Origin: Oceanisphaera profunda
Lineage (GTDB): Bacteria > Pseudomonadota > Gammaproteobacteria > Enterobacterales > Aeromonadaceae
DNA: 64,000 nt
Direction: 5' to 3'
Assembly (NCBI RefSeq): GCF_002157895.1
Contig: NZ_CP021377.1
Location: 1,116,001-1,180,000, forward strand
Every line of letters starts with the position of its first letter. Position 1 is the first letter of the stretch. Shown one piece after another: positions 33,482 to 42,803 of the stretch. A program made the translations under genes and the position numbers. The notes beneath the pieces were generated by a model. That model was given only the letters and a program-made list of their open reading frames with translations. It made no database searches and had not been told where the DNA came from.

Positions 33482-34216
33482 ATGTCAGCACTTATTTACG
33501 AATATCCCCTAAACGAAAAATGCCGCAATTACTTACGCCTGAGCGATTTACTACTGCAAATCAAACAGTGTCGTAGCTTAAGCGCCAATGGCCAAGCCGT
33601 GGCGCTGTTTAAAGCGTTATTGGATATTATTGAGTTGCTGGAGCGGTGCGATATTCGCTCCGATCTGGCCAAAGATTTAAATATTGAAAAAGAAAAGTTG
33701 GCCGCTTGGGCCGAAGTGCCGGGCATAGATGTCGCCGCACTCAGCGAGCTAGAACAACAATTGGCTGACTTAAGCCAGCAATTGCCCCGCTCCCCGCGTT
33801 TTGGCCAACTGCTGCGTGAAGACAAATTGTTGGTCGCGGTGCGTAGCCGTTTCGCCATTCCGGGCGGTTTATGCTCCTTTGATGTGCCACAACTGCATTA
33901 TTGGTTACACCAGCCCAAAGCTAATCAGCAGCAAGATATCGATGGTTGGCTAAGCCAATTGCAGCTGCTGCAGCAAGGATTAGAACTACAACTGACCTTA
34001 TGGCGTGATGTTGGCCAGTTTCAGCCACAAATCGCGCATAATGGCTTTTTTCAAGATGATGCGGCGCACACCCATATTATTCGGGTACGCGTGCCTGCCG
34101 ACCAAGCTATTTATCCCGTGGTCAGTGGCAATAAATACCGCTATACCGTACGTTTCATGCCGGTGGATAATCATGATATCGGCAATGTAGAATTTGAATT
34201 GGCGAATATAAAATGA
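33482..34216 (+). CDS. zapD: Cell division protein ZapD
   Basis: 244 residues (E. coli ZapD is 247). It begins [19 protein letters not shown] and ends with [12 protein letters not shown]...IGNVEFELA, with the mid-protein [22 protein letters not shown]. ZapD crosslinks FtsZ filaments into bundles at the division ring. AGCCTT precedes the ATG, so initiation signals are modest. It overlaps yacG by 4 bp, giving the conserved zapD-yacG-mutT order. Confidence 0.94.
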   Translation: MSALIYEYPLNEKCRNYLRLSDLLLQIKQCRSLSANGQAVALFKALLDIIELLERCDIRSDLAKDLNIEKEKLAAWAEVPGIDVAALSELEQQLADLSQQLPRSPRFGQLLREDKLLVAVRSRFAIPGGLCSFDVPQLHYWLHQPKANQQQDIDGWLSQLQLLQQGLELQLTLWRDVGQFQPQIAHNGFFQDDAAHTHIIRVRVPADQAIYPVVSGNKYRYTVRFMPVDNHDIGNVEFELANIK

Positions 34217-34404
34217 GCACTCCCTTAACCGTTTCCTGCCCCACTTGTAATAAAACAGTTGTTTGGGGCGAACAAAGTCAGTTTCGCCCGTTTTGCAGCA
34301 AGCGCTGCCAGCTGATTGATTTAGGCGAGTGGGCAGATGAAGAAAAGCGCATTGCCGGCGAACCCGCCTGGATGCCCGACCAAGATAATGAAAATGAGTA
34401 CTGA
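34213..34404 (+). CDS. yacG: DNA gyrase inhibitor YacG, zinc-binding
   Basis: 63 residues with four zinc-ligand cysteines C9, C12, C28 and C32 (CPTCNK ... FCSKRC), then [14 protein letters not shown], as in E. coli YacG. YacG binds GyrB and blocks DNA binding by gyrase. Its ATGA start overlaps the zapD stop, and its 3' end overlaps the mutT start. Confidence 0.94.
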   Translation: MSTPLTVSCPTCNKTVVWGEQSQFRPFCSKRCQLIDLGEWADEEKRIAGEPAWMPDQDNENEY

Positions 34405-34828
34405 TAAAATGTCTGCGGCTAATACGGCTAAAAAATCGGTCTTAGTAGCGGTGGGCGTGATTGAAAACGCCCAGGGCGAGATTTTTATCTGCCAGCGCAA
34501 TTCAAATCAGCATCAAGCTAATAAGTGGGAGTTTCCCGGCGGCAAAGTGGAAACCGGCGAAACCGTAGCCCAAGCGCTAGCACGAGAGCTGGCCGAAGAA
34601 GTGGGCATTACCGTGTTGGCCTGTGAGCCGTTTATGCAAATCGAGCACGACTACGGCGACAAGCACGTGACCTTGGCCATTCGCAAAGTCACAGCTTTCA
34701 ATGGTGAGCCAAGCGGTTTAGAGGGCCAACCCAGCCGCTGGGTAGCCATCCGTGAACTTGAGCAATACGACTTTCCCGAGGCTAATGGCCCGATAGTTGA
34801 GAAGTTAACAGCAGCGCCCGGCGCCTAG
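34394..34828 (+). CDS. mutT: 8-oxo-dGTP diphosphatase MutT
   Basis: About 144 residues. The Nudix box [20 protein letters not shown] then EVGI matches Gx5Ex7REUxEEx[28 protein letters not shown] at the start and KWEFPGG are MutT-like. It removes 8-oxo-dGTP from the nucleotide pool, preventing A-to-C transversions. The ATG at 34394 ([10 protein letters not shown]) overlaps the yacG stop; ATGs at 34388 and 34409 are alternatives. The upstream ATG at 34337 lies deep in yacG and is rejected. Confidence 0.93.
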   Translation: MSTDKMSAANTAKKSVLVAVGVIENAQGEIFICQRNSNQHQANKWEFPGGKVETGETVAQALARELAEEVGITVLACEPFMQIEHDYGDKHVTLAIRKVTAFNGEPSGLEGQPSRWVAIRELEQYDFPEANGPIVEKLTAAPGA

Positions 34829-35276
34829 CACCAAGCGCCCAGTCGGTCATTGCGAGGAGTGCAACGACGCGGCAATCCATTATTAAATGTTGAATTGTTA
34901 ATGTTGAATTTTTAATGAAGTTCAAAAGCTGGATTGCTTCGTGCCTCGCAAAGACGGCAAGGACTCGGCGCTGCTTGTTTATTTAGCATGGTTTGGGTTC
35001 TGTAGCTGCCAAATTTATTCGGCAGATCCGCGTCAGCGGATGGTTCGGCGGGTTTTTAACCAAACACATGCCGATCTCGGCGCGGTTGTCGGGTGGTGGG
35101 ATTGGTGCAATGGGATGAACATGGCGTTGGGATAGCGCTGCGCGCTATTTCGCGGTTAAAACGCGCGACTACATTCTTGCACCATGCTGGTTTCGGCGCA
35201 GCGGTAAACACCGGCCATAAAAAAGGCATCTCGATCTAAATCGGGATGCCTTTTTTGTTTAGCTTGGTGCTGGGCG
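34829..35276. other. Intergenic region with dispersed repeats and a bidirectional terminator
   Basis: It holds a GGCGCCTAGCACCAAGCGCC element (34819-34842), an inverted element with TCATTGCGAGG...GCGGCAATCCAT and TGGATTGC...CCTCGCAA (34850-34970), also present at 63605-63695, a CCAAATTTATTCGGCAG copy (35009) and the terminator at 35219. No gene seen. Confidence 0.55.
35219..35256. terminator. Bidirectional terminator at the 3' end of parC
   Basis: AAAAAAGGCATCTCGAT / ATCGGGATGCCTTTTTTG hairpin with A- and T-tracts on both sides; it can serve parC on the minus strand. Confidence 0.85.
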
Positions 35277-37556
35277 CTAGGCGCTAGGCGCTGCACTTCC
35301 CGCAGCCAGCTCTTCAATCTCTAAGCTATCCACGCGCTGTAAGCCTCTTGGCAGCAAAGCGCCGCGGCGGCCGCGTTCGCCTTGGTAGTGAGCCAAGTCG
35401 GTGGGCTTGAGGGTGAGCTTGCGCTTACCGGCATGCAAGGTGACGCTGGCACCTTCTGGCACCACCACTAGCTGCTTGATGAAGTCTTCGCGCGCTTGCA
35501 CCTTGGCACCGGTAATGCCGATGATCTTATTGCCCTTGCCCTTGCCCAGTAGCGGCAAGTCTTGCAGTGGGAACAACAGCATGCGGCCTTCGTTGGTCAC
35601 CGCTAAACACTGACTGCTGGCAAGCGTATCAATGGCCACGGGTTGCAGCACCAAGCCGCCCTTAGGCACGGTAAGCAGTGCCTTGCCGTTTTTATTGCGG
35701 CTGACCATATCCACAAAGCGACACACAAAACCATAACCCGCATCCGATGCTAATAAGAACAAGCGCTCATCTTCGCCCATCAGCACGAAGTTCGGCTGCT
35801 CGCCCGGGCTTAAGCTACAACGACCCGACAGCGGTTCGCCTTGGCCACGAGCCGAGGGCAAGCCATGAGCTTCTTGGCCATAAGCGCGGCCAATGCTGGA
35901 TAAGAACACCGCCATCTGATTACTACGGCCATTGACCGCCGATAAGAAGCTGTCGCCAGCGCGATAGCTTAAGCTGGCGCCATCTACATCGTGGCCGCGA
36001 GCCGAGCGGATCCAGCCTTTTTCTGATAGTACGATCGTGACCGCTTCACTGGGGATCAGCTCTTTTTCACTTAACGCTTTCGCTTCGCTACGCTCCATCA
36101 AGGGCGAGCGGCGGTCGTCGCCGAATTTCTCGGCGTCGGCTTGGATCTCTTTTCTGATCAAAGTACTTAAACGACGTTCAGATCCCAGCAAGGCGGCTAG
36201 TTTATCGCGCTCGGCGGCTAATTCATCTTGCTCACCGCGGATTTTCACTTCTTCTAACTTGGCTAAATGACGTAATTTAAGATCTAAGATGGCTTCCGCT
36301 TGAATGCTCGATAAGCCAAAGCGATCCATCAATACCGGCTTAGGTTCATCTTCGCCGCGAATGATCTCGATCACTTCATCGATGCTTAAAAACGCCACCA
36401 ACAAACCTTCCAAAATATGCAGTCGCGCTTCTACTCGATCGAGTCGATATTGCAGGCGATTACGCACGGTTTGGCGACGGAACACCAGCCATTCGTCGAG
36501 GATCATCTCCAGGGTTTTAACCTGCGGCTTATTATTTAAGCCCAGCATATTCAGGTTAACCCGATAGCTTTTTTCAAGATCCGTGCTGGCAAACAAGTGC
36601 TGCATCAGCTGTTCAACGTCCACGCGATTAGAACGTGGGATAATTACCAAACGCGTGGGATTTTCATGATCCGCTTCATCGCGCAAGTCCGCCACCATCG
36701 GCAGCTTCTTGGCCTGCATTTGTGCGGCGATTTGCTCTAAAATCTTGCCGCTACTGGCCTGATGGGGAAGAGCGGTGACGACGATATCGCCGTGCTCCAT
36801 CTCATAGACGGCACGCATCTTGATGCTGCCTCGCCCAGTCTCGTAGATCTTTTGAATGTCACTGCGCGGGGTAATAATTTCCGCATCGGTCGGGTAATCC
36901 GGGCCTTGCACAAACTGCATCAGCTCGGCCACGTTGGCCTTGGGGTTATCCAATAAATGCACACAGGCGGCGGCCAGTTCGCGAATATTATGGGGCGGAA
37001 TATCCGTGGCCATGCCCACGGCTATGCCGGTAATGCCGTTCATTAAGATATGCGGCAAACGGGCAGGCAGTACCCGTGGCTCGTCCATGGTGCCATCGAA
37101 GTTAGGGATCCATTCAACCGTGCCTTGGCCTAATTCCGAGAGCAGTAATTCCGCATAACGCGATAGTCGCGCTTCCGTATAACGCATGGCGGCAAAAGAC
37201 TTAGGGTCATCTGGCGCACCCCAGTTGCCTTGGCCGTCCACTAATGGATAGCGGTAAGAAAACGGCTGCGCCATCAATACCATGGCTTCATAACAAGCCG
37301 AGTCGCCGTGGGGGTGATACTTACCCAGCACGTCGCCTACGGTACGGGCAGATTTTTTATGTTTAGAGCTGGCAGATAAGCCTAGTTCGCTCATGGCATA
37401 AATAATGCGTCGCTGTACCGGTTTGAGGCCATCACCAATATGCGGCAAGGCGCGGTCCATGATCACGTACATGGAATAGTTAAGGTACGCTTGCTCGGTA
37501 AAGGTGTGCATGGGCAGGCGTTCGACGCCTTCCATCGTAAAGTCGTTAGTACTCAT
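35277..37556 (-). CDS. parC: DNA topoisomerase IV subunit A
   Basis: 759 residues (E. coli ParC is 752). The quinolone-resistance region reads [13 protein letters not shown] with the wild-type Ser and Glu. The catalytic tyrosine is in [12 protein letters not shown]. Beta-propeller C-terminal blades follow (e.g. [18 protein letters not shown]). It cuts and passes DNA to decatenate daughter chromosomes. GAGGAAAG precedes the ATG, 13 bp after the parE stop. Confidence 0.97.
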   Translation of the reverse strand: MSTNDFTMEGVERLPMHTFTEQAYLNYSMYVIMDRALPHIGDGLKPVQRRIIYAMSELGLSASSKHKKSARTVGDVLGKYHPHGDSACYEAMVLMAQPFSYRYPLVDGQGNWGAPDDPKSFAAMRYTEARLSRYAELLLSELGQGTVEWIPNFDGTMDEPRVLPARLPHILMNGITGIAVGMATDIPPHNIRELAAACVHLLDNPKANVAELMQFVQGPDYPTDAEIITPRSDIQKIYETGRGSIKMRAVYEMEHGDIVVTALPHQASSGKILEQIAAQMQAKKLPMVADLRDEADHENPTRLVIIPRSNRVDVEQLMQHLFASTDLEKSYRVNLNMLGLNNKPQVKTLEMILDEWLVFRRQTVRNRLQYRLDRVEARLHILEGLLVAFLSIDEVIEIIRGEDEPKPVLMDRFGLSSIQAEAILDLKLRHLAKLEEVKIRGEQDELAAERDKLAALLGSERRLSTLIRKEIQADAEKFGDDRRSPLMERSEAKALSEKELIPSEAVTIVLSEKGWIRSARGHDVDGASLSYRAGDSFLSAVNGRSNQMAVFLSSIGRAYGQEAHGLPSARGQGEPLSGRCSLSPGEQPNFVLMGEDERLFLLASDAGYGFVCRFVDMVSRNKNGKALLTVPKGGLVLQPVAIDTLASSQCLAVTNEGRMLLFPLQDLPLLGKGKGNKIIGITGAKVQAREDFIKQLVVVPEGASVTLHAGKRKLTLKPTDLAHYQGERGRRGALLPRGLQRVDSLEIEELAAGSAAPSA

Positions 37557-37569
37557 TTAATTTCTTTCC

Positions 37570-39465
37570 TCAGACCAGCGGATCGACCAAGTTGCCCTTG
37601 GTTTCTAGCCATTCGCGACGATCACTAGAGCGTTTCTTAGCCAGCAACATATCCATTAAGGTTTCGGTGGCTTCCATGTCGTCCACCGTGAGCTGTACTA
37701 AGCGACGAGTATTGGGATCCAGCGTGGTTTCGCGCAGCTGTTTGGGGTTCATTTCACCCAGACCTTTAAAGCGCGTGACCTGTATCTTGCCCCGCTTCTT
37801 TTCCGCTTTAATGCGCGCCAATACGGCGTCACGCTCGCTTTCATCCAGTGCGTAATGCACCTCTTTACCGATATCAATGCGGTATAAAGGCGGCATAGCC
37901 ACGTACACATGACCTTGCTCGACGAGGTGGCGGAAATGACGCACAAATAAGGCACACAACAGGGTGGCGATATGCAAACCATCCGAGTCCGCATCCGCCA
38001 AGATGCAGATCTTGCCGTAGCGCAGATCCGTCAGATCCGTGGAGTCAGGATCAAGCCCTATCGCCACCGAAATATCGTGCACTTCTTGAGAAGCTAACAC
38101 TTGGCCTGAGTCTACTTCCCAGGTGTTTAAGATCTTACCGCGCAGCGGCATGATCGCCTGAAACTCGCGGTCTCGCGCTTGCTTAGCACTGCCGCCCGCC
38201 GAGTCACCTTCTACTAAGAACAACTCGCCGCGCATTGGATCTGAGCAGGCGCAGTCGGTTAGTTTGCCCGGTAAGGCCGGCCCTTGAGTTACTTTTTTAC
38301 GCACGACTTTTTTAGCTTGGCGTAAACGGCGCTGGGCGCTGCTGATACACAGCTCGGCAATTTGTTCGGCCAGCTCGGTATGTTGGTTTAACCACAAGCT
38401 AAAGGCGTCTTTCACCACACCGGACACAAAGGCCGAGCTTTGGCGAGACGACAAACGCTCTTTAGTTTGACCGGCAAACTGCGGGTCTTGCATCTTGATC
38501 GACAAGATATAGGAGCAACGCTCCCAAATATCGTCCGGCGTTAATTTTACGCCGCGCGGCAGTAAGTTTCTAAACTCACAAAACTCGCGCATCGCATCCA
38601 ATAAGCCTTGGCGCAGGCCGTTAACGTGGGTGCCGCCTTGCGTGGTGGGGATCAGGTTTACGTAACTCTCGCCTATGCCCTCGCCGCCTTCGGGCAGCCA
38701 AGTGAGCGCCCATTCTGCCGCCGCTAATTCGGTAGTAAAGTTACCAACAAAGGGCTCTTCTGGCAGGCAGGTATAGTCTTTAACGGACTCGACTAGGTAA
38801 TCTTGCAGGCCGTCTTCGTAATACCACTCTAGGGTTTCGTCGTTAACTTTATCTTCAAAACGCAGCCTGAGCCCTGGGCTGAGTACCGCCTTGGCTTTTA
38901 ATAAATGCTTGAGCCGCGATACCGAGAACCGGGGTGAATCAAAGTAACTGACATCGGGCCAAAAGCGGATGCGGGTGCCGGTATTACGCTGGCCACAGGT
39001 GCCGGTGACGGTTAGCTCGCTAACCTTAGTACCGTGCTCAAAGGCCATTTCATAGACTTCACCGGCGCGACGTATGGTGACATCTAAGCGCGTACTCAGG
39101 GCACTGACCACGGAAATACCCACGCCGTGTAAGCCGCCGGAGAATTGATAGTTTTTATTGGAAAACTTACCGCCCGCATGCAGCTTAGTAAAAATAAGCT
39201 CCACGCCCGAGATACCTTCTTCCGGATGAATATCCACCGGCATGCCACGACCGTTGTCGATGACTTCCAGCGATTGATCCGCGTGTAGTATCACTTCTAT
39301 CTTGTTGGCGTGGCCGGCGAGGGCCTCATCAACACTGTTGTCGATGACCTCTTGGCCGAGGTGATTAGGCCGCGTAGTATCGGTATACATGCCGGGACGA
39401 CGACGCACTGGCTCTAGGCCATTGAGCACCTCAATGGCATCAGCGGTATATTGACTCGATGACAT
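37570..39465 (-). CDS. parE: DNA topoisomerase IV subunit B
   Basis: 631 residues (E. coli ParE is 630). The GHKL ATPase has EVIDNSVDEALAG, DNGRGMPVDIH and GGLHGVGISVVSAL. The TOPRIM domain has EGDSAGGSAKQARDREFQ, PLRGKILN and DADSDGLHI. It supplies ATP-driven clamp action to ParC. Start MSSSQYTADAIEVLNGLEPVR is standard. It forms an operon with parC downstream. A repeat-containing gap of ~185 bp separates it from yqiA, whose transcript may or may not read through. Confidence 0.97.
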   Translation of the reverse strand: MSSSQYTADAIEVLNGLEPVRRRPGMYTDTTRPNHLGQEVIDNSVDEALAGHANKIEVILHADQSLEVIDNGRGMPVDIHPEEGISGVELIFTKLHAGGKFSNKNYQFSGGLHGVGISVVSALSTRLDVTIRRAGEVYEMAFEHGTKVSELTVTGTCGQRNTGTRIRFWPDVSYFDSPRFSVSRLKHLLKAKAVLSPGLRLRFEDKVNDETLEWYYEDGLQDYLVESVKDYTCLPEEPFVGNFTTELAAAEWALTWLPEGGEGIGESYVNLIPTTQGGTHVNGLRQGLLDAMREFCEFRNLLPRGVKLTPDDIWERCSYILSIKMQDPQFAGQTKERLSSRQSSAFVSGVVKDAFSLWLNQHTELAEQIAELCISSAQRRLRQAKKVVRKKVTQGPALPGKLTDCACSDPMRGELFLVEGDSAGGSAKQARDREFQAIMPLRGKILNTWEVDSGQVLASQEVHDISVAIGLDPDSTDLTDLRYGKICILADADSDGLHIATLLCALFVRHFRHLVEQGHVYVAMPPLYRIDIGKEVHYALDESERDAVLARIKAEKKRGKIQVTRFKGLGEMNPKQLRETTLDPNTRRLVQLTVDDMEATETLMDMLLAKKRSSDRREWLETKGNLVDPLV

Positions 39466-39651
39466 GTTGACCCTAAATAATCAGAATTCGTGGGCGCCAT
39501 CTTACTACTTAGGCCTAGGGGCTGTCGAAAGTTAAGCGCCGAGCGCCCCGCACCAAACGCAGAGTGGCAATGTTGAATTTTTAATGTTGAAGAGAAAAAC
39601 TAAGATCTAGAGCCAGAGCTATTTTTGCAGATAGGTTTTGGTCATTGAGAT

Positions 39652-40233
39652 CTAGAGCTGCAAAAAACGGATGATTTGGGCGCAATAGTGGTTGAAGCCG
39701 ATAAAAGAATGGTCGCCGCCTTTTTGAATGCATACCCGGGCGAAGCGGTAGTATTCCAGCGCTTCTCGATAATCTAGCACTTCATCGCCCTGCTGTTGCA
39801 GCAGCCACAGGCGCGCCATGCAGTTGGGCTCATTTACGCGTAACTCACTGAGTTCCTGCATATGTTGCGCGGTCAGTAAATAACGCTCATCCGTATAAGG
39901 GTTAAGCTGCTCACCTAAGTAATCTTGCAGCAAGACTTGCGGATTAACGGCGGGATTAATCACCACCGCGCGCACCCCATACACTTCTGCCACTCGGGTC
40001 GCCAAAAAGCCGCCCAGTGAGCTGCCGGCCACACCAAAGTGGCCGTCATTTCTAACTGCAAGCGCCTCACAAATCTCGGAAATTTGCGCCCATGCGGCGG
40101 CTGGCGTGGTGGCCAATTGTGGGCAAATGAAGTTGATATCTGGCCGCTTTTGCAGCAAGTATTCCTGCATCTCGCGGGCTTTCATAGATTGAGGGGAGGA
40201 GTTAAAGCCGTGTAAATAAAGGAGTGTCGACAT
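39652..40233 (-). CDS. yqiA: YqiA-family alpha/beta-hydrolase esterase
   Basis: 193 residues. It begins LLYLHGFNSSPQSMKAREM, the nucleophile elbow is GSSLGG, and the late GDHSFIGFNHY supplies the catalytic His. E. coli YqiA is an esterase of unknown natural substrate. The ATG at 40233 follows the cpdA stop by one base (TAA G ATG); the frame extends upstream to 40272 inside cpdA, but that part is unconserved. Gene order matches E. coli (cpdA-yqiA-parE). Confidence 0.93.
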   Translation of the reverse strand: MSTLLYLHGFNSSPQSMKAREMQEYLLQKRPDINFICPQLATTPAAAWAQISEICEALAVRNDGHFGVAGSSLGGFLATRVAEVYGVRAVVINPAVNPQVLLQDYLGEQLNPYTDERYLLTAQHMQELSELRVNEPNCMARLWLLQQQGDEVLDYREALEYYRFARVCIQKGGDHSFIGFNHYCAQIIRFLQL

Positions 40234-40234
40234 C

Positions 40235-41095
40235 TTAATATCCGGTAGCACTAAAATCAGGTGCAAAGGCATGATGAGGCAGGCGCCACACTTGGGTGCT
40301 TAAGCGACCATCGGGATACAAAGATAATGCGCGCCAGCCCGGTGCCATGCTGTCGAGCGCAAAGTCATCAGATAAAGGCTTGAATTGAATACAGGTGGCG
40401 GGGCTAGCCAGATAGCGAATGCCCTGCTCGTATTGATCAAAGCCTTGATGCACATGGCCACACATCACCACTTTTGCAGCCTGATGCTTGGCTAAGATGG
40501 CTTTCATGGCCGCGCTGTTGCGCAAATTATGTTGATCCAACCAAGCGCAGCCCACGGGGATTGCCTGATGATGCACCGCCAGTAATAAGTGGTGCTCAGG
40601 GTAGTGAGTAATGGCTTGTTCAAGCAAGATTAACTGTGCGGCAGAGAGCTCACCAAAGGTTTCATGATTCAGGTGGGTATCCAGTAATAAAATCTGCCAC
40701 TGTCCGCACAATAAATGCTTGGCATTGCTGATGCCCGCGTCATCCAGTTCGGCTTGCATCAAATGACCATCGTCGTGATTGCCGGGCAACCAGAATATGG
40801 GGGGCGCAAGCTCGCCCATCAATTCGCTAAAGTGACGATAAGACTCAGGCGTTTGGTCTTGGGATAAATCGCCGGTGGCTAAAATAAAGTCCTGCGGCGT
40901 GGCATCCAGCTCACGGGCATTCTCTAAAATAGCATCCACCACGGCGCGCGCACTGTACCAAGGCGCGATACCCAAAAAGTCGGCATTTTTATCGGCAAAC
41001 AGATGCGTATCCGTGATCTGCAGCAAATCCACCACGCCGTCTGCGCGGTGTGGTGTGAGCGTTAAGGTCTGTAACTGAATAGGCGTATGATTCAA
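40235..41095 (-). CDS. cpdA: 3',5'-cyclic-AMP phosphodiesterase CpdA
   Basis: 286 residues with the class III phosphodiesterase metal motifs: LLQITDTHLFAD, GDLSQD, GNHDDG and GHVHQG. It hydrolyses cAMP to AMP and tunes CRP-dependent regulation. The start appears to be TTG at 41095, overlapping the TGA of the upstream DUF1249 gene (TTGA), giving MNHTPIQLQTL. No good Shine-Dalgarno sequence is seen, so translational coupling is likely. Confidence 0.94.
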   Translation of the reverse strand: MNHTPIQLQTLTLTPHRADGVVDLLQITDTHLFADKNADFLGIAPWYSARAVVDAILENARELDATPQDFILATGDLSQDQTPESYRHFSELMGELAPPIFWLPGNHDDGHLMQAELDDAGISNAKHLLCGQWQILLLDTHLNHETFGELSAAQLILLEQAITHYPEHHLLLAVHHQAIPVGCAWLDQHNLRNSAAMKAILAKHQAAKVVMCGHVHQGFDQYEQGIRYLASPATCIQFKPLSDDFALDSMAPGWRALSLYPDGRLSTQVWRLPHHAFAPDFSATGY

Positions 41096-41535
41096 ATTTG
41101 TTTAACCGTGCTAAATCCATGTTGTAGGCAACATTTCAGCCATTCGGCTAAAAATAGGTTTACCTGCTCTTTTTCATTGCGCTGATGCATCTTGTCATTT
41201 GGGTAATAGTAACTCGAACGCAGGGTCAATATCTGTTGACTAGCACACACTTCGGCCATTCTTACGTCGTGATAGATGCGAACTGTGACCCTCATGCGCA
41301 TAAAAAACGGTAAATGGGGGCTACATTGCTCAATCGACACATGCCAAGTGTAAGGCGCCACTTCTAAAACCTTGAGCACAAAGAGTACCTGCTCGCTGAT
41401 GCCCACCGATACACAGTCGCCCACTTTGGCGTGGTGAGGCAGTAATTTCATCAGCGCCATGTAGTTAACATCACAGGTACGTTGCAATGTTTTTAAGTTC
41501 GGCACATACCGACGCGGAACCACAGGGGTATTCAA
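41092..41535 (-). CDS. yqiB: DUF1249 protein (YqiB)
   Basis: About 147 residues: [42 protein letters not shown] and [29 protein letters not shown]-like blocks match E. coli YqiB. Function unknown; always between nudF and cpdA. I place the start at TTG 41535 because AAGGAG lies 7 bases upstream of it; an ATG at 41553 lies 5' of that site and is the alternative (six residues longer). Confidence 0.88.
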   Translation of the reverse strand: [147 protein letters not shown]

Positions 41536-41554
41536 ATTATTGCTCCTTGCCATC

Positions 41555-41954
41555 TTTTACTGATGACGTTGTCTTGCACGCCGGCATGCGACCACTGGCA
41601 GGTTTACCAGGCACACCGACGTTACTATTACACCTTTTTTTATGACTCACGCCAAGTTAGTCACTCGAGTCTGCAGTCTTGATTCTGTTCTAACGGCTAA
41701 GAATAGCGGCTCTCGCTCGCGACATGATTAGCGACACCTCAATTTACTGCACACACAACCCTGCTGAGTAACGATTGGCTATTAACCTTATTATTTTGCT
41801 GTGCAAAATCGGCGGACGGGTGGCTTCTTGACTCTAATCTCTGCCCTTACCATTAAAATCACTTTCAGATTTAATCCTTATTTTTCCGTGTTTTTCCGTG
41901 TATTCCGTGGCAAAAATGGCCTTAGGTTTAGTGTTGGAGCTCGCCTCTTCACTA
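41555..41954. other. Intergenic region between yqiB and nudF, repeats only
   Basis: It contains the third copy of the CCGTG-rich element (41876-41935) and no ORF with a credible start. In E. coli nudF and yqiB are adjacent, so this 400 bp is an insertion of repeat sequence. Confidence 0.55.
41876..41935 (+). repeat. Dispersed CCGTG-rich intergenic repeat, copy 3
   Basis: TTTTTCCGTGTTTTTCCGTG then TATTCCGTGGCAAAAATGG and CCTTAGGTTTA, near-identical to the copy at 2646 over about 45 bp. Confidence 0.85.
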
Positions 41955-42569
41955 CTATTCAATCACTCCCGCGCGCCTTAGCGCCAGCCACTGCAAGGCA
42001 ATAATGGTACTGGCATTATCTAGTTTACCTTCAGCCAACCATTGCATAGCCTGCCTTCTGGGCACGCGATGCACGCGTATATCTTCACTTTCATCACTTA
42101 AACCACCGTGCTTGGGCGCTAAACTGGCATCTACTTCACCTAAAAATAAGCTAATGCGCTCACTGCACCCGCCCGGGCTTGGGTAGTAACTGCTGATAGG
42201 GGTGAGCGAGGTAAAGGTTAAGCCGGCTTCTTCTTGGGCTTCGCGGTGCACCACAGCTTCGGCCGTCTCACCTTCATCTATAATGCCCGCCACTACTTCG
42301 AATAACCAAGGGTTGCCTTCACCATAGACGGCGCCAACGCGAAATTGTTCCACTAAGATAATTTCATCCCGTATTGGATCATAGGGCAACACCGCCGCTG
42401 CGTGGCCGCGGACGAACAGCTCGCGGGTGATTTTTTTGCTCCAGCCGCCGGCAAATAATTTATGCTGTAACGTTAAGCGCAGTAGTCGAAAAAAGCCTTG
42501 GTAGCCGACGTCTTCCGCCACTAATTTTACGTCTTGGTGCCCAAACTGGGTAGGCTCGTTCATACTCAT
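41955..42569 (-). CDS. nudF: ADP-ribose pyrophosphatase
   Basis: 204 residues (E. coli NudF is 209). The Nudix box is AGIIDEGETAEAVVHREAQE then EAGL, with the ADPRase-specific proline region YYPSPGGCSERI about 15 residues later. It hydrolyses ADP-ribose to AMP and ribose-5-phosphate. GGAG lies 5 bases before the ATG at 42569. It is divergent from tolC, as in enterics. Confidence 0.94.
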   Translation of the reverse strand: MSMNEPTQFGHQDVKLVAEDVGYQGFFRLLRLTLQHKLFAGGWSKKITRELFVRGHAAAVLPYDPIRDEIILVEQFRVGAVYGEGNPWLFEVVAGIIDEGETAEAVVHREAQEEAGLTFTSLTPISSYYPSPGGCSERISLFLGEVDASLAPKHGGLSDESEDIRVHRVPRRQAMQWLAEGKLDNASTIIALQWLALRRAGVIE

Positions 42570-42621
42570 TACGACTCCTTTCTTGACATTTAAGCAGTAG
42601 ATTTTAGACTAACGCTCAAAA

Positions 42622-42639
42622 TGAATGAACGTTCATTCA
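42622..42639. promoter_or_regulatory. Perfect 18-bp palindrome (TetR-type operator) between nudF and tolC
   Basis: TGAATGAACGTTCATTCA is a perfect inverted repeat, centred 165 bp before the tolC ATG and 61 bp before the nudF ATG. Length and composition are typical of TetR/AcrR-family operators, so a regulator of efflux could act on tolC here. The regulator gene is not in the window. Confidence 0.6.
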
Positions 42640-42803
42640 CAATTAATTTAATACCTCTGGAAAGTCAGTCAGATAGTTAATTGGATACTAGCTAATAAGC
42701 TGCCTAACCAAGAATAGTGATGTTACCCTTATACTTAACCAACAAAAACACTCAGCCTGCCCCGCTCGGCTTCATGGCTCACCTGTTACATAAGGCAAAA
42801 ATA

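Noticed and set aside
41801-42004. A 67-codon plus-strand ORF between yqiB and nudF
   Set aside because: It translates a dispersed CCGTG repeat and ends inside nudF antisense.
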